Assembly: GCA_016946835.1 (NCBI GenBank)
Contig: JACVTC010000152.1
Span: 274,501 to 338,500 of the forward strand
Direction of reading: 5' to 3'
From: Neocallimastix lanati (nom. inval.)
Taxonomy: Eukaryota; Neocallimastigomycota; Neocallimastigomycetes; Neocallimastigales; Neocallimastigaceae
Length of the DNA stretch: 64,000 bases
Part shown: piece by piece, positions 1-11,419 of the stretch
Layout of the letters: each line of letters starts with the position of its first letter
Position numbering within the stretch: the first letter of the stretch is position 1
Program-made: the position numbers and the translations under genes
The notes under the pieces: generated by a model
What the model was told of the DNA's origin: nothing
What the model saw: only the letters and a program-made list of their open reading frames with translations
Databases searched by the model: none

Positions 1-1052
1 ATATTATGGTTATTCTATATTAGAAAATTATTTTTTTTAAATTATATTTTTTTTAAATTATATTTAAAAAATAATTATAAAATATATATATATTTATAAA
101 AATACTATTTTCAAAAAAAAAATAATTTCTTAATATTTCAAAAATATTTATAGTAATTCAAAAATAAATATATATACTACTTTATTTATATTTTTATTTA
201 TCAAACTTTTTTTTTGAAAAATTTATGATATTTATATAGTCTATAACTAATATATAAATAAAATATTATGCACTTAATTCAAAAAAATAAATAAATAAAA
301 AATAAAATTTTAATAAAATTAAATAAAAATAAAATAAAAAAAAAAACGGTCAAAAAAAAAAAAAACAAGAAAAAATATGTATATATAATTGAATTAATTA
401 AAATTAATATTATATTATATTATTAAATATATTAAATCAAAGATTAATTTAATTTTAACATTTTTATAATTACATAAAACTGAATCATTAAATTAATTTT
501 TTTTTTTGTGTAATATTATTAATATAAAAAAAGAATTAAAAAAAAAGTTTCTAAATAATATATTCCTTTAAATTATAAATAATAAAATTCAGCATTATTA
601 ATAAATTTAATATTTATTTATTTTAATAATATATAATAAAATATAATTAATCAAAATTATTATTTATAAATATTATAAAATATTCCCATTATCAAACTTT
701 AATGATTATAATATTTTGTTATTAAGAAAGTTTAAATTAAAAAAAAAATATATTTAATATAAAAAATTTTAGATTAGACATTAATACTAAAAAATTAAAA
801 TTTAATATTTTACATTTTTTTTAATTTCTTTTATTAAAAAAAAATTTTTTTTTGTGAATTGTTTCTCTTTTTCTTTATATTTTTATTTATTTTTATTTAT
901 TATATATTATTTATTTTACTTCATTTCATTTCATTTCATTTCATTTTATTAAATAGAATTGTATTTGTATAAAGGAATAATATAAATATTAATTTTTTTA
1001 TGAATTATTAATTATTACTATATCATTTAAATTATTATTATTTTTATTATTA

Positions 1053-1133
<81 letters not shown>

Positions 1134-2105
1134 TTATTATTATTATTATTATTATTTTATTATTATTATTATTTTATTATTTTATTATTATTAATATCAA
1201 TTTTAATAATTAGAAATTAATAATGAGATTCATTTAAATTAAAATACATATAAATTACAATTATTATTTTTTATTAAATATTAAAGAAAAGAAAAATAAA
1301 TAAAAAAAAAAAAAAAAGGAAGAAAATTAAATAATTAAAAATGGAAAATTTTGAAATTTAATAATTCAATTCATATTATTTTATTTTTATATTTACTTTA
1401 TTTTAATAATTCAATTTGTATTATTTTATTTTCTTTTTATATTAGAGATTCATTTATTAGTTTATAAAATATAAAGAACTCTGAAATAAGGTTATTCTTT
1501 TATATATATAATATAATATATAATTAAATAATGAAATATATATACTATTACATTTATGAAATATCTCTGTTATTCGGAGTATTGCAAATTTTATATTTAT
1601 AATTTAAAATAGTTTTTATAATTATTTTTTTATTATAACAAAGAGTAAAATTAAATATTTTATAATATTTAAAATATTTAATATAAATAAATATTATTTT
1701 TAATATTGAAGGTTAAACATAACAATAATAATATTATAATTTTTACTTTCAAGTATATATAAGATTTTTAATAATATATATATCTTATCTATAAAAAGAG
1801 CTTTTACTATTATATTATAATATAAATTGAAATTGTAAAAATAATATTATAATTTTTTTTTATTATAGGTATAAAATAATTATAATATTTTTTTTATATT
1901 AATAAAGTTTAATTAATCATATGAGATTAACAATTTATTTTTTTTTTATTCATAACTATCACTGTTGTGAAAATTATGGATTTGACCATTAATTAATATA
2001 TTTTATTAATATCATTATATAATAGGATATATTTGTTAAAATAATCACAGCATTTTTTGATCATTAATTTTAAATTATTTTATTTATTAATTTTTTAGTT
2101 TTTAA
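1..2105. other. AT-rich spacer, no gene seen
   Basis: Almost pure A/T sequence with short A or T runs, ATT repeats and many stops in every frame. I see no exon-like island of higher complexity, no splice-bounded frame and no RNA gene. Confidence 0.6.
1031..1193. repeat. Imperfect (ATT)n microsatellite
   Basis: About 160 bases of TTA/ATT triplets interrupted by extra T bases (TTTTA interruptions). It is one of many trinucleotide tracts of this type in the window. Confidence 0.85.
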
Positions 2106-2109
2106 CTAT

Positions 2110-2110
2110 A

Positions 2111-2147
<37 letters not shown>

Positions 2148-2482
2148 TTTTTTTTTCAAGACTAGGATTAACGAGAAGCAGAGGATAATAGGGCCTCCAG
2201 TCACTCCTTTTATGGGTATTAGACTTTTTGTGTATTATAATTTTTAAACAAAAATGCATTATATAATTTAAAGATATAAATAAAATGTATGTAAATCATT
2301 AAGTAAAATAAAAAATAATAAAAATATAATAAATAAAATAAAATAAAAAAAAAAAAAAAAAAAAAAAATTAATTTATAATGTAATAAAGAATAAAGTTCA
2401 AAAATTAAAAAAAATTCGGTGTGATGTATACTATGCGTAGTAACACGATCACCTGTTCCACAGCAAGGGCAGAATTTAGGAT
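2110..2482 (-). mobile_element. SINE-like element, copy 1 (diverged)
   Basis: Read on the minus strand, a GC-richer head (about 2482 to 2405) is followed by T-rich DNA, then a 3' segment (about 2210 to 2160) ending TTAATCCTAGTCTTG and running into a long A tract. The head shares its 5' word AAATTCTG, an internal GATC at the same offset, and TCACAC near its end with the tRNA-like head at 5053-5125; head lengths are about 59 and 62 bases. Element boundaries are uncertain because the middle is simple AT sequence. Family assignment is an inference. Confidence 0.4.
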
Positions 2483-2828
2483 TATAGTCATTTAATTTTG
2501 CTGTATAAATTATAAATAATACTCTATTTAATTTTTATTGTAATTTATTGAGATTTAGATTTAATGAAATTTTATTTAATAAACATAATAATATAAGGTT
2601 TTTCCTTTTATATCATACTATAATTACAAACAATTATTTATAAACATTTTACATAAATTATATGTAGTGAAACCACATTTCTAATACATAATTCTATAAA
2701 ATACTTAATATTACAAATCATAATAAAATAAATAATAATATTAAACTTAATTTTCAATAATTTTAACATATTAAATATTTTAACTAATAAAATAAACTAA
2801 TAATTTTGATTATTGACTTTTAATTTTT

Positions 2829-2878
2829 TATAAATTTTTATTTTTATTTTTTATTTTTATTTTTATTTTTTATTTTTA

Positions 2879-2926
<48 letters not shown>
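2829..2926. repeat. T-rich (TTTTTA)n-type repeat
   Basis: Runs of ATTTTT and ATTTTTT units lie just downstream of the 3' end of the aldo/keto reductase gene, followed by a short ATT tract up to about 2953. Confidence 0.8.
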
Positions 2927-2953
<27 letters not shown>

Positions 2954-2980
2954 TTTTCCTATTATTATTTATAATTTACT

Positions 2981-3811
2981 TTAGAAATGGAATACTCCGT
3001 CATCTTCATCTTCATCATCATCTTGACCAATTAATTCGATTTTTTCCATGTCTTCAGAACTGATTTCGAAATTGAAAATTTCAAAGTTAGCTTGGATATG
3101 ATTTAATTTAGTGGACTTAGGAATAATAATAAAACCATTTTGAATATGCCAACGTAAAATAATTTGGAATGTAGATTTATTGTATTTCTTACTAAGTTCT
3201 TCTAATACAGGTACATTCTTTGATCTTTGGAATTGACGACCAAGTGGGAACCAACTTATAATATTAATATTTAAATTTTTTTCTTTAATATAATTTCTTA
3301 AGCTTTCATTAGTGTTAAAAGGATTACATTCTATCTGACAAATAGCTGGTTTTATTGAAGCATTCTTTAAAATTACTTCTATATTTTCTTGGTCGAAGTC
3401 AGCTAATCCAATAGATTTAACTTTACCTAATTCTACAGCTTTTTCCATTTCTTTCCATCCGTCAATAAGATTTGGTCCAGGCTGATTCATGAGAAGAATA
3501 TCAATATAGTCTGTACCTAAATTTTCTAATGATTTATCAATAGCTTTCATGGTTATTTCCTTACCGTATTCATTGAATGTAAGTTTAGTGGTGATAATAA
3601 TTTCTTCACGTGGGATTCCAGATTCTTTTACAGCTTCACCTACAGATTTTTCATTAAAATTTGCATGATCTAAATCAATATTACGATAACCCATTTTGAA
3701 AGCATTAAGACAGATTTGTTTACATTCATTTGCATCATAAATAAAGAAAACACCTAAGCCAATCTGTGGTATCTTTTGTCCATTATTTAAAGTAATATAT
3801 GATTGATTCAT
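2981..3811 (-). CDS. Aldo/keto reductase-fold protein lacking catalytic Tyr and His
   Basis: Intronless, 276 residues, close to the usual length of short microbial aldo/keto reductases. The family normally reduces carbonyls with NADPH through an Asp-Tyr-Lys-His tetrad. Visible family landmarks are the N-terminal IPQIGLG, the GYR-ID strand (41-46), ITTK (K76), DYIDILL (101-107), SWFPLGR and the IIPKST cofactor loop near the C-terminus. Asp46 and Lys76 are kept. In the usual D-T-A-x-x-Y-x-N-E motif the Tyr position is Asn51, and in the usual L-I-H-W-P motif the His position is Asn109 (MNQP). Two of four catalytic residues are therefore replaced, so reductase activity is doubtful. The tail is unusually acidic (a run of Asp/Glu before GVFHF). 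The frame is fully open, so decay is unlikely; a binding or regulatory role is possible. The ATG at 3811 directly precedes the conserved N-terminal beta strand. Confidence 0.9.
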   Translation of the reverse strand: MNQSYITLNNGQKIPQIGLGVFFIYDANECKQICLNAFKMGYRNIDLDHANFNEKSVGEAVKESGIPREEIIITTKLTFNEYGKEITMKAIDKSLENLGTDYIDILLMNQPGPNLIDGWKEMEKAVELGKVKSIGLADFDQENIEVILKNASIKPAICQIECNPFNTNESLRNYIKEKNLNINIISWFPLGRQFQRSKNVPVLEELSKKYNKSTFQIILRWHIQNGFIIIPKSTKLNHIQANFEIFNFEISSEDMEKIELIGQDDDEDEDDGVFHF

Positions 3812-3967
3812 TTTTAAATTATTGTTCTTATATTAAATATATATAAAATTCATATATTGTTAATACAAGTTTGAATAATTAATATTAATATATTTATATT
3901 TACATATTATTTATAAAAATTTAGTAATAAAAATTTTAGTAATTAATATTTATATATATATATTTAT

Positions 3968-3999
<32 letters not shown>

Positions 4000-4128
4000 A
4001 TTGTAATTATTATTGTTGAATTCCTTTAATTTTATATTCAATTATCAAATTTTAAAAACATTTATTTCAACATTTCATTTATTGTTTATACATCTTTTAC
4101 TATCATCTTATTTATATATATATTTATT

Positions 4129-4182
<54 letters not shown>

Positions 4183-4948
4183 CATTTATTCTATTATATT
4201 GAGATACTTTAATCATATAATTTCTAAATAATAATTATTTATTCATTTACTTTTAAATGATTTATCTTAAGATTTATATATATATATATATTAGTAATAT
4301 TATTTCATAAAAAAAAAAAATACATTTAGAAAAATAATAATTTGTTAGTATTTATTCGAAATTGAATTGAAATTTAAAATTCATATTTAGGTATTTTTTT
4401 ATTTTTTAAATTTATTTAAACTGTATTTTACCTAATTACTTGTTTTTATATTATATATGTTAATTTTATTTCTTTTATTATTTTGATAATTATTAAAAAT
4501 ATTTAAGATTTGCTGAAAAATGAAGGACTCTTATTATTGTATAATAATTTAATTATGACTAATAATTTTTATACAATAATTATTCATTACAAATTTAAAA
4601 ATAAAAAAATAATTTATACCATATTAAAAAATTAAATTAAAAAAAAAAATATTATATTTTATGCATAATTATTATCCAATTATTGTATTAACGAATATAA
4701 TTTATTTTATTGTTAATATATTGAAATATTTTTATTGATATTATAATTTTTTCTTTTTTGTTCCTTTTGATTATATTTATCCACTGATCCGCCGCAAAAT
4801 AATGAATAATGTATATTCTTTATTATTATTTTTTTTTTTATATAAAATATAATAGAATATGTAACTTTAATATTTAATAAGTAGTAGATATTAAAATGAA
4901 AAGTATGTATATATATATATTATTTTAATATTTTTTATTGAAATTTAA
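3812..4948. other. AT-rich spacer
   Basis: Holds an (AAT)n tract near 3978-4000, a T run of about 50 bases near 4132-4182 and short A runs. No coding or RNA feature is seen. The open frame across the T run encodes mostly Phe and is low-complexity noise. Confidence 0.6.
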
Positions 4949-4949
4949 A

Positions 4950-5125
4950 ACTGTTACTTTTTTTTTTTTTTATTTTGACACTAGGAATAAACTTCATTTA
5001 ATATAATATTTATTAAAAAAATACATGAAAAAAAAAAAAAAAAAAAAAAAATATTAGTGTGAGTCAAACACAAGTGGTTTAGTTCCTGATCATAACTCTA
5101 ACCACTATCCCAGAATTTCTGTTTC
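4950..5125 (-). mobile_element. tRNA-derived SINE-like element, copy 2
   Basis: On the minus strand the head (5125 to 5053) contains TAGTGGTTAGAGTTATGATC, which resembles a tRNA D-arm/A box, and GTTTGACTCAC, which resembles the T-arm/B box (GTTCGANTC with C to T) with a 4-bp TGTG/CACA stem. No pairing acceptor stem is seen, so this is not a functional tRNA. A T tract follows the head, then AT-rich DNA, then a 3' end TTATTCCTAGTGTCA running into an A tract (plus-strand T run 4958-4971). This head, body and poly-A tail layout is that of a Pol III SINE. The 3' word is shared with the LINE relic at 48.55 kb. Confidence 0.45.
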
Positions 5126-5799
5126 AAAATCTTATAATTAATTTTATAATTAAATTATTACATAAAAGCATATAATTAATTTATTATTAAAATAAGAAGT
5201 ATAATATTTATGAAATATATATCAGAAATGTGATATAATATAAATAATATAAAATATAAATAATAATATAAAATATATGATAATATAAATTATTATAATA
5301 AGATATAAATTTAATATCTGAATATATACAATTATGTTACTACACATATTTGTTTTATATCAAATAATAAAGGTTAACTTACATAACAAACTTGAATTAA
5401 TTTATTAATAATATAAATAAATTAATGATTAATATTATTATTTTATTTATTATTATTAAAATTTATATAACTGAACTGAACTATTGAAAGTAATTCTAAT
5501 GTCAATCTAATAATTAATTACTAGATAGGAATATATATAAAAATAAAAATACTTATCTTTATTTAGCAGTATTATAAGAATTTATAATACAGTATGATAA
5601 CACAACACAAAAATAAGGTATGAATTATAAAATATGTTCTATTAAAATAAATTTTTTATTAATAAGTTAATTATTTAAAATTATAAATAGTTATTAATTT
5701 TTATTTATTATAAAGTTTTATTATAATAACTCTTGATTTCTAAAAGAAAAATCAAATGAGATATTTATATAAGAATTATAAAATAAGCTTCTTTTCTTA
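5126..5799. other. AT-rich spacer
   Basis: Mixed A/T sequence without long simple repeats and with stops in all frames. Nothing recognisable is seen. Confidence 0.55.
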
Positions 5800-6600
5800 T
5801 CTTAACAAAATCTTGCTTTCTACTTCTTCAGTAGTAACGCAGGAGTTTTGGACACAATTTCTAGAACCGAATGTGATGGTTTGATCCTTTAAACTTATAA
5901 TTGGATTATGTTTCCTCAACTATCTATTTCTTAAAATCATTGTTATATTTACAGATAAATTGGTAACGTAAAAGGAAATGTTTTCGTAATGGTTTTTGAG
6001 TTCCATTATCATCGGCACAGTTTCAAAGTTAAATTGACCATTTCCTCTTAAACCTTCAATAAATTTGTCCCTAAAAGGTTTTTTTGATCTGAATTTGGTA
6101 ACTTTGGTAACTTTTACATTATACCAATCAATAAAACTTAAGTCTGAGCTTGTAGTTCACTAAGGTGTTCAGAACGGTCATTGATTTTCAAAATGACCTT
6201 GTAGGTGTTAATTTTTTTGATAGTATTAGCAGTAACTGTACAGGCCTTTTTTGGGTAGTTTCTACAATTTTCTTTGAAGATTGGACAGTTTTTCTGTAAG
6301 TGCCTGGTCTTTTTACATATAAAACATTTTCTCGCTTTGTTGGTTTTGACTAATGATCCCCTATATACTCTTCTGTTCTCAAGTTTATATCTTTCAACTC
6401 CTAAATTTCTATTATACGCTCTTGGTCTTCTTCCTTCAGTATCCATAGGTTTCTGGCTATAGAAGTTTTCTGTCATTTTCTATATTGGTCACTACTATAT
6501 TATATAATTCTGTGAATTTTCTGATACTAGGATGGATAGGTCTATTTCTCTTTTAAATTACAGGTGGTATTCCATTTATAAATAAAAATAATATGGCTTC
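5800..6600 (-). pseudogene. Decayed Ty3/gypsy-type Gag and protease fragment
   Basis: Minus-strand relic of an LTR-retrotransposon polyprotein. Positions 6476 to 6138 keep an open stretch with a nucleocapsid zinc knuckle CFICKKTRHLQKNC (C-x2-C-x4-H-x4-C), preceded by basic, Arg-rich sequence typical of Gag. Downstream (about 6120 to 5830) lies protease-like sequence in a shifted frame, with ENISFYVTNLS and LRKHNPII, words typical of the C-terminal half of gypsy proteases. A stop stands directly before LRKHNP, where the family usually has Trp. The DSG active-site motif is not recognisable. Stops and frame changes show the copy is dead. Reverse transcriptase and LTRs are not visible here. Confidence 0.6.
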
Positions 6601-6889
6601 TTTATCATACACCCATATTAACATAATTAACATATGGGAGAGACAAAAGTCTTCAGTCTATAGAAAAAAAAAATATATATATATATATATATATGTATAT
6701 ATTTAAAAAAAATATATTATAAATAAAAATATTAAAAATAAAATTTAATAAAAAATAAAGTTAATGTGATATAATGAAAATAAAGAGAAAATTTATTATA
6801 AGTTATTATGGTATTATGATATGAATAGAGATCATTTATACCAAAAATATTAAATAAAAAAAAAAGAAAGAAGCAACATATGCAAAGGA

Positions 6890-8042
6890 GATAGTGTGAA
6901 AATCACTAAACTTTTCCTTGAACGAAGTGAAATGTTATCAGGAGATTCAATTTTTGTAAATTCGTTATGTAAAAAGTGATTATTGATTATTATTATATGT
7001 GTAAGATGTACTAGGAGGACTAGTAATAGAGGTTCTTCTTTATTATATCGGTTCGACGTTTACTCTCTTGGTTGTGAAGGATTTTTTACTATAACAATCA
7101 AAAAGTAACCCAAGAGAGCTACTAATGACTTGACTGACATATCTCTGATAAGGGTATTCACAAGGCTAGCTATATATAACATTAGACCCAGAACTCTTTA
7201 ATAGAAATTTTTTTCAAGGTCTTTGTTCCCCAGTATTGAATTGTAGATCATCTAAAGCTAAACAAGATAGAAAGGTCATTGATGAAATCTAATGATTTCA
7301 ATCTATAATTTGAAAAAAGTGGATCACCTATGACATAACATATACGAAATTTGGGACAATTTCTGTAACTCTACTACTTCTAAAGGCAATAGTGGTATTA
7401 TATATTTATAATCACATCTTAAAAGTAATATCCAATTAAATCCAAGACTAAACTCAATGAATTTACCTTGAGTAAAGTTCTTGTGTGAATGAATTTTGAT
7501 TTATCACTGTTAGGTTTCTTTAATACTGTGATAGCAATATTAAACCGATATACTTCAATAACATCACTAAACTTTTTGATAAGTTTTTTATCTGGATTTT
7601 TCTATATACAGAAAATGAGATTCTTTAGCTCAAGGAAATTTACTCATTGTAGGAATATTTTTAATAAGATCTTTATTGATGCAATTAGAATTAATCCATT
7701 TTATAGAAGCACTTAGTTTGTATAGACGCATAGAATCCAGCAATAGGGAAAAAATAAAAGTCTCATTAAAGGGCATAAGTACTAATAGTTGAATTCCTTT
7801 TAATGTTACTTTTACATAATAAAACATGCGTTGAATTATTGATTTCATTATTATTTTTTTTTTTTTTTTTTGTGATGAGCCATGACACCATAGCATACTA
7901 GTATTAATTACAGATTGAATATTTTTAATACAAATTTTATTGGAACTAAGTAGAAGGGAATAGTAGAGGACTTTAATGATAATATAAGAGCATAAAACAA
8001 TTTTTAAAAGATAAAGGTACCTTGTTGTTCTTAAGAAAATTA
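6890..8042 (-). pseudogene. Decayed LINE (non-LTR retrotransposon) fragment
   Basis: Minus strand. The best-preserved part (8000 to 7640) contains IKVLYYSLLL, IQSVINTSMLW and, downstream, LKGIQLLVL. These correspond to the region after the reverse transcriptase palm in fungal LINEs (pattern K-V-x-Y, then Q-x-x-I-N-x-x-x-W, then G-G-I/L-x-L). A run of Lys codons follows MLWCHGSS. Stops and frame breaks are frequent below 7630, where only weak coding-like texture continues to about 6890. It is homologous to the relic at 48.6-48.8 kb (KVIYYALFL, IQSLINSGMLW). The left boundary is uncertain. Confidence 0.55.
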
Positions 8043-8120
8043 CATTAATGATTAATAATTCAATTATAAAAATTAAATTAATAATTAAATTAATATATTA
8101 TAAAAAATTTTATATTGAGA

Positions 8121-8246
<126 letters not shown>

Positions 8247-8511
8247 CATATAATACATATATAAAATTTTTTTTTTTAACAGCAGCAAACTTGTTTCATC
8301 TTTATTAATTGAATATTTGATAAAATACATGTAATAAAAAGAAAAAAAAAAAAAAGATAAAAAAATAAACAAAATAAAACACAAAATAGAATAAAATAAT
8401 TGTATAAAGTATTTTAGTTTCATTTAATTAATATTTATAAGACTTCACAAGGGCATTATTATACTGAAGTATAATAATTAATTTTGACTTTACACTGTTA
8501 ATCATAATTTT

Positions 8512-8606
8512 AAGATACGAAACTATGATCTTCATTGGTTGCGCTAGCCCTGCTGGCCTGTCTTACTGTTTCTTCAGCATTGACGCTCTTGGTAGTAGTA
8601 GTACAT
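8512..8606 (-). mobile_element. GC-rich island, possible tRNA-derived relic
   Basis: A ~90-base island of balanced composition in an A/T desert. On the minus strand it contains AGAGCGTCAATGCTGAA, nearly the same as AGAGCGCTAATGCTGAA at 35.25 kb; such words resemble a tRNA D-arm and anticodon arm. The same strand also holds a 31-residue open frame ending in TAA near 8513 (…SVNAEETVRQASRASATNED…), so an orphan terminal exon is an alternative. Neither reading is secure. Confidence 0.25.
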
Positions 8607-8872
8607 ATAAAAATAAATAATAAAACAAATAATCTCTAACCGTTTTTTATTATATCATATAATATGATTATAAATAAATATTAAAATAAAATTATGCTAA
8701 ATATTTCGATTTAATTCATTAATTGCTTTTTATTAAAAAATAAAATTTATATAAATTAAAATAAATTTAAAAAATACAATAAAAAAAAAAAAGAAATTTT
8801 TTATTTTCTATTTTTTTTATTACTTATTAAATGTTTATGTATATATTAGCATTTTACATTTTCCCTTTCTTT

Positions 8873-8874
<2 letters not shown>

Positions 8875-8925
<51 letters not shown>
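8875..8925. repeat. Poly-T tract
   Basis: About 50 consecutive T bases, one of the longest homopolymers in the window. It lies about 190 bases downstream of the stop codon of the PDI-like gene. Confidence 0.95.
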
Positions 8926-8926
<1 letters not shown>

Positions 8927-9116
8927 TACTTCTTATAATTTAAAAATACTTCTATTACTATATATATAAATATATATACTTTTTTAATATTTTGAATTTT
9001 CACTTTTTCTATTTTATTTTATTTTTAGTTTATTTTTATTTTTACTTTTCATTTTTACTATTATATTTTATATTATTAATATTATGATTTTTTATTTATT
9101 TTGATTCTAAGTATAT

Positions 9117-9706
9117 TTAAAGTTCATCCTTAGAAGCAGCAGTTTTTGGAACTTCGTCATTTTTAGTTTTTGGAATAGAATCATCTATTGAAATTAATAT
9201 ATATATGTTATTTGAGATTTTAATATTAAATTTACATTATAATAATGTATAAAATAATGTTTATTCTTACCGTTCTTTTCCTTATGATCATCGTCAACAC
9301 TGATACGAACATATTGTTCATCATTATCTTCTTTAATTTCATCATCATCTACTTCCATATTATTTAAGATAGCCTTAACATCATCATCATCAAGTTCTTC
9401 ATCATCATCAGCATCTAATGGAGTGACATCATCATAATTATCAACTTCATTAATTTCTTCTTGAGTAAGTTCAATGTGATTCTTGTTAGTTGATGAATGT
9501 TCAATAAATTTAGCTAAATTAGCTAAAGTACGAGAACCTTCAATTGGGTATAAAACATAGCTTTTCTTATCAATATTAGTTTTCTTGAATAAAACCATGG
9601 TTGGGAATTCTTATTTAATTATTAAAATAATAATTTTTTAAATTTTGTTGTTTTCATTTAATTGATAATTTTAAATGTTATTAATATTATATTATTATTC
9701 GAAAAG

Positions 9707-9744
<38 letters not shown>

Positions 9745-10431
9745 AATTAAAATAATTATATTACAAATTTATTTTTATATATTTAATAAAAATATTGATT
9801 AATTTTAATTTAAATCAAACAAACACTATTATATTAAACAAAGACTACTATATTAAATTAAATTTATTTAATTTCTTTTGGCTTTTTTATTTTTTTAATT
9901 TTATTTTATTTTTCTACATTTTTTAATAGAATTATAAACTATACCTTCAAGTTCAATCCATGGAGAAGAATCTGGAACATCAACATCAGAGCCATCGAAT
10001 TTAGCAAAAATAATATCATTTGATTGTGATTTGAATCTATCAGCTAATTGTTCCCAGGTTGGTAATAACTAATTAATATTAATATTAATAAAACAAAACA
10101 TAATTAATTATTACTTTAATATATATATTTTCATTATTATTATTGTTTTAATAAATTGAATAAATAATATATTTTAATTTTTAATTTTGTATATATATAT
10201 TTATTATTTATTAATGAAAAATAATTTTTATATTATGCTTACTTTTTGTGAAAATGGACAAATTGGAGAGTAAAACATAACGAAAACATCTTTACTTTTA
10301 TCTAAAACAAGTGAATCGTAATTAGAAAGAGTAGCAACGTATACGTTGTTTTCAACCTTTTTTGAAAAATCTTTCAAGGCTAAAACTACAGAAATTAAAA
10401 GACTAATTAAGCTACAAAGTTTAAAATTCAT
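9117..10431 (-). CDS. One-domain PDI-like ER protein with CPFS motif and KDEL tail
   Basis: Spliced from exons 10431-10243, 10068-9945, 9609-9271 and 9184-9117 with clean GT-AG borders, giving 239 residues. Residues 1-19 form a signal peptide. A thioredoxin fold follows: VFVMFYSPICPFSQK (50-63), LPTWEQLADRF, and the cis-Pro loop EFPTMVLF (P107). The active site is C58-P-F-S61, where disulfide isomerases have CxxC, so only the N-terminal Cys remains. An acidic linker (about 150-185) precedes the C-terminal KDEL, an ER-retrieval signal. CxxS PDIs are known to act as chaperones or to trap mixed disulfides rather than as oxidases (family knowledge). The gene is divergent from IRE1 with about 2.3 kb between starts. 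Only one thioredoxin domain is present, against two in classical PDI. Confidence 0.85.
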
Positions 10432-11419
10432 TTTTAGATATATATAAACTTATATATATGTTTATTTTATTTATAAATTTTAAAGGAAATGTTTTATTTT
10501 AACAAATAAATAAATATATATAGAAAAGAAAAGAAAAAAAAAAAGAAAAAAAAGATTGTTAGTAAATTTTAAATATTTCTTTAAAAAATATTTCAGCTTT
10601 TATTATAAAAGCTATTATTAATTAAAATAAAAACATTATTATAAATAAAAGAAATTATAATTAATTAAGAAATTATAATTCATTAATTCTTTTTTTTTTT
10701 TAATTTATTATACATAATATATATATTGATGATGAATTATATATAGCATTATAATACTACACTTCTGTATTTATTTTTAATAAAAATAATAATATTAATA
10801 ACTATTTTTGGATAAACATGTTTTAACTAAAATTTATAACAAAATTATATATACATTTATATTTTATTTATTTTAAAATCCTTTTAGAAAATTCACATTA
10901 TATTAAAGTTCGAAATTTACCTTTATAATTTTACTATAGAAAAAATAATTATGTAAACAAAAAAAAGCAAAAATTAAATTCAGTAAATATTCTTTATTAT
11001 TTATAGAAAATGTAGAGTTTACATAGAATTAATACAAAATATGTATAAATTGATTTATATATAAATAAATTAATATAAAAATATGGTAATAAATGCTTAA
11101 TATTAACAAATAATTTTTATCGATGTACAAAAAAAAATTAAAAAAAAAATACAATGTTATGTAAATAAATAAAAATAAATGAATAAATAAATATAAATTA
11201 ATTATTTATATATAAATAATTATATATAAATAAATATATACATACTAGATTCATATAAATATTTAGAACAATCTAAATGATATTTATTAATTAATTAAAG
11301 TAATACAAAAAAAATAATAATCCATTTTATATATATATTATAATTTTTGTATAATTAAAAAAATTAATTTAAATAAAAAAGCTTTTTTGAAATAACAATT
11401 AACATGCAACTATTTATCC

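Noticed and set aside
4013-4231. Open frame rich in Phe and Ile
   Set aside because: Translation of a T homopolymer and flanking AT text; no conserved content.
4950-5125. Functional tRNA gene
   Set aside because: A- and B-box words are present but no acceptor stem can be paired and the T stem has a mismatch; treated as a tRNA-derived relic.
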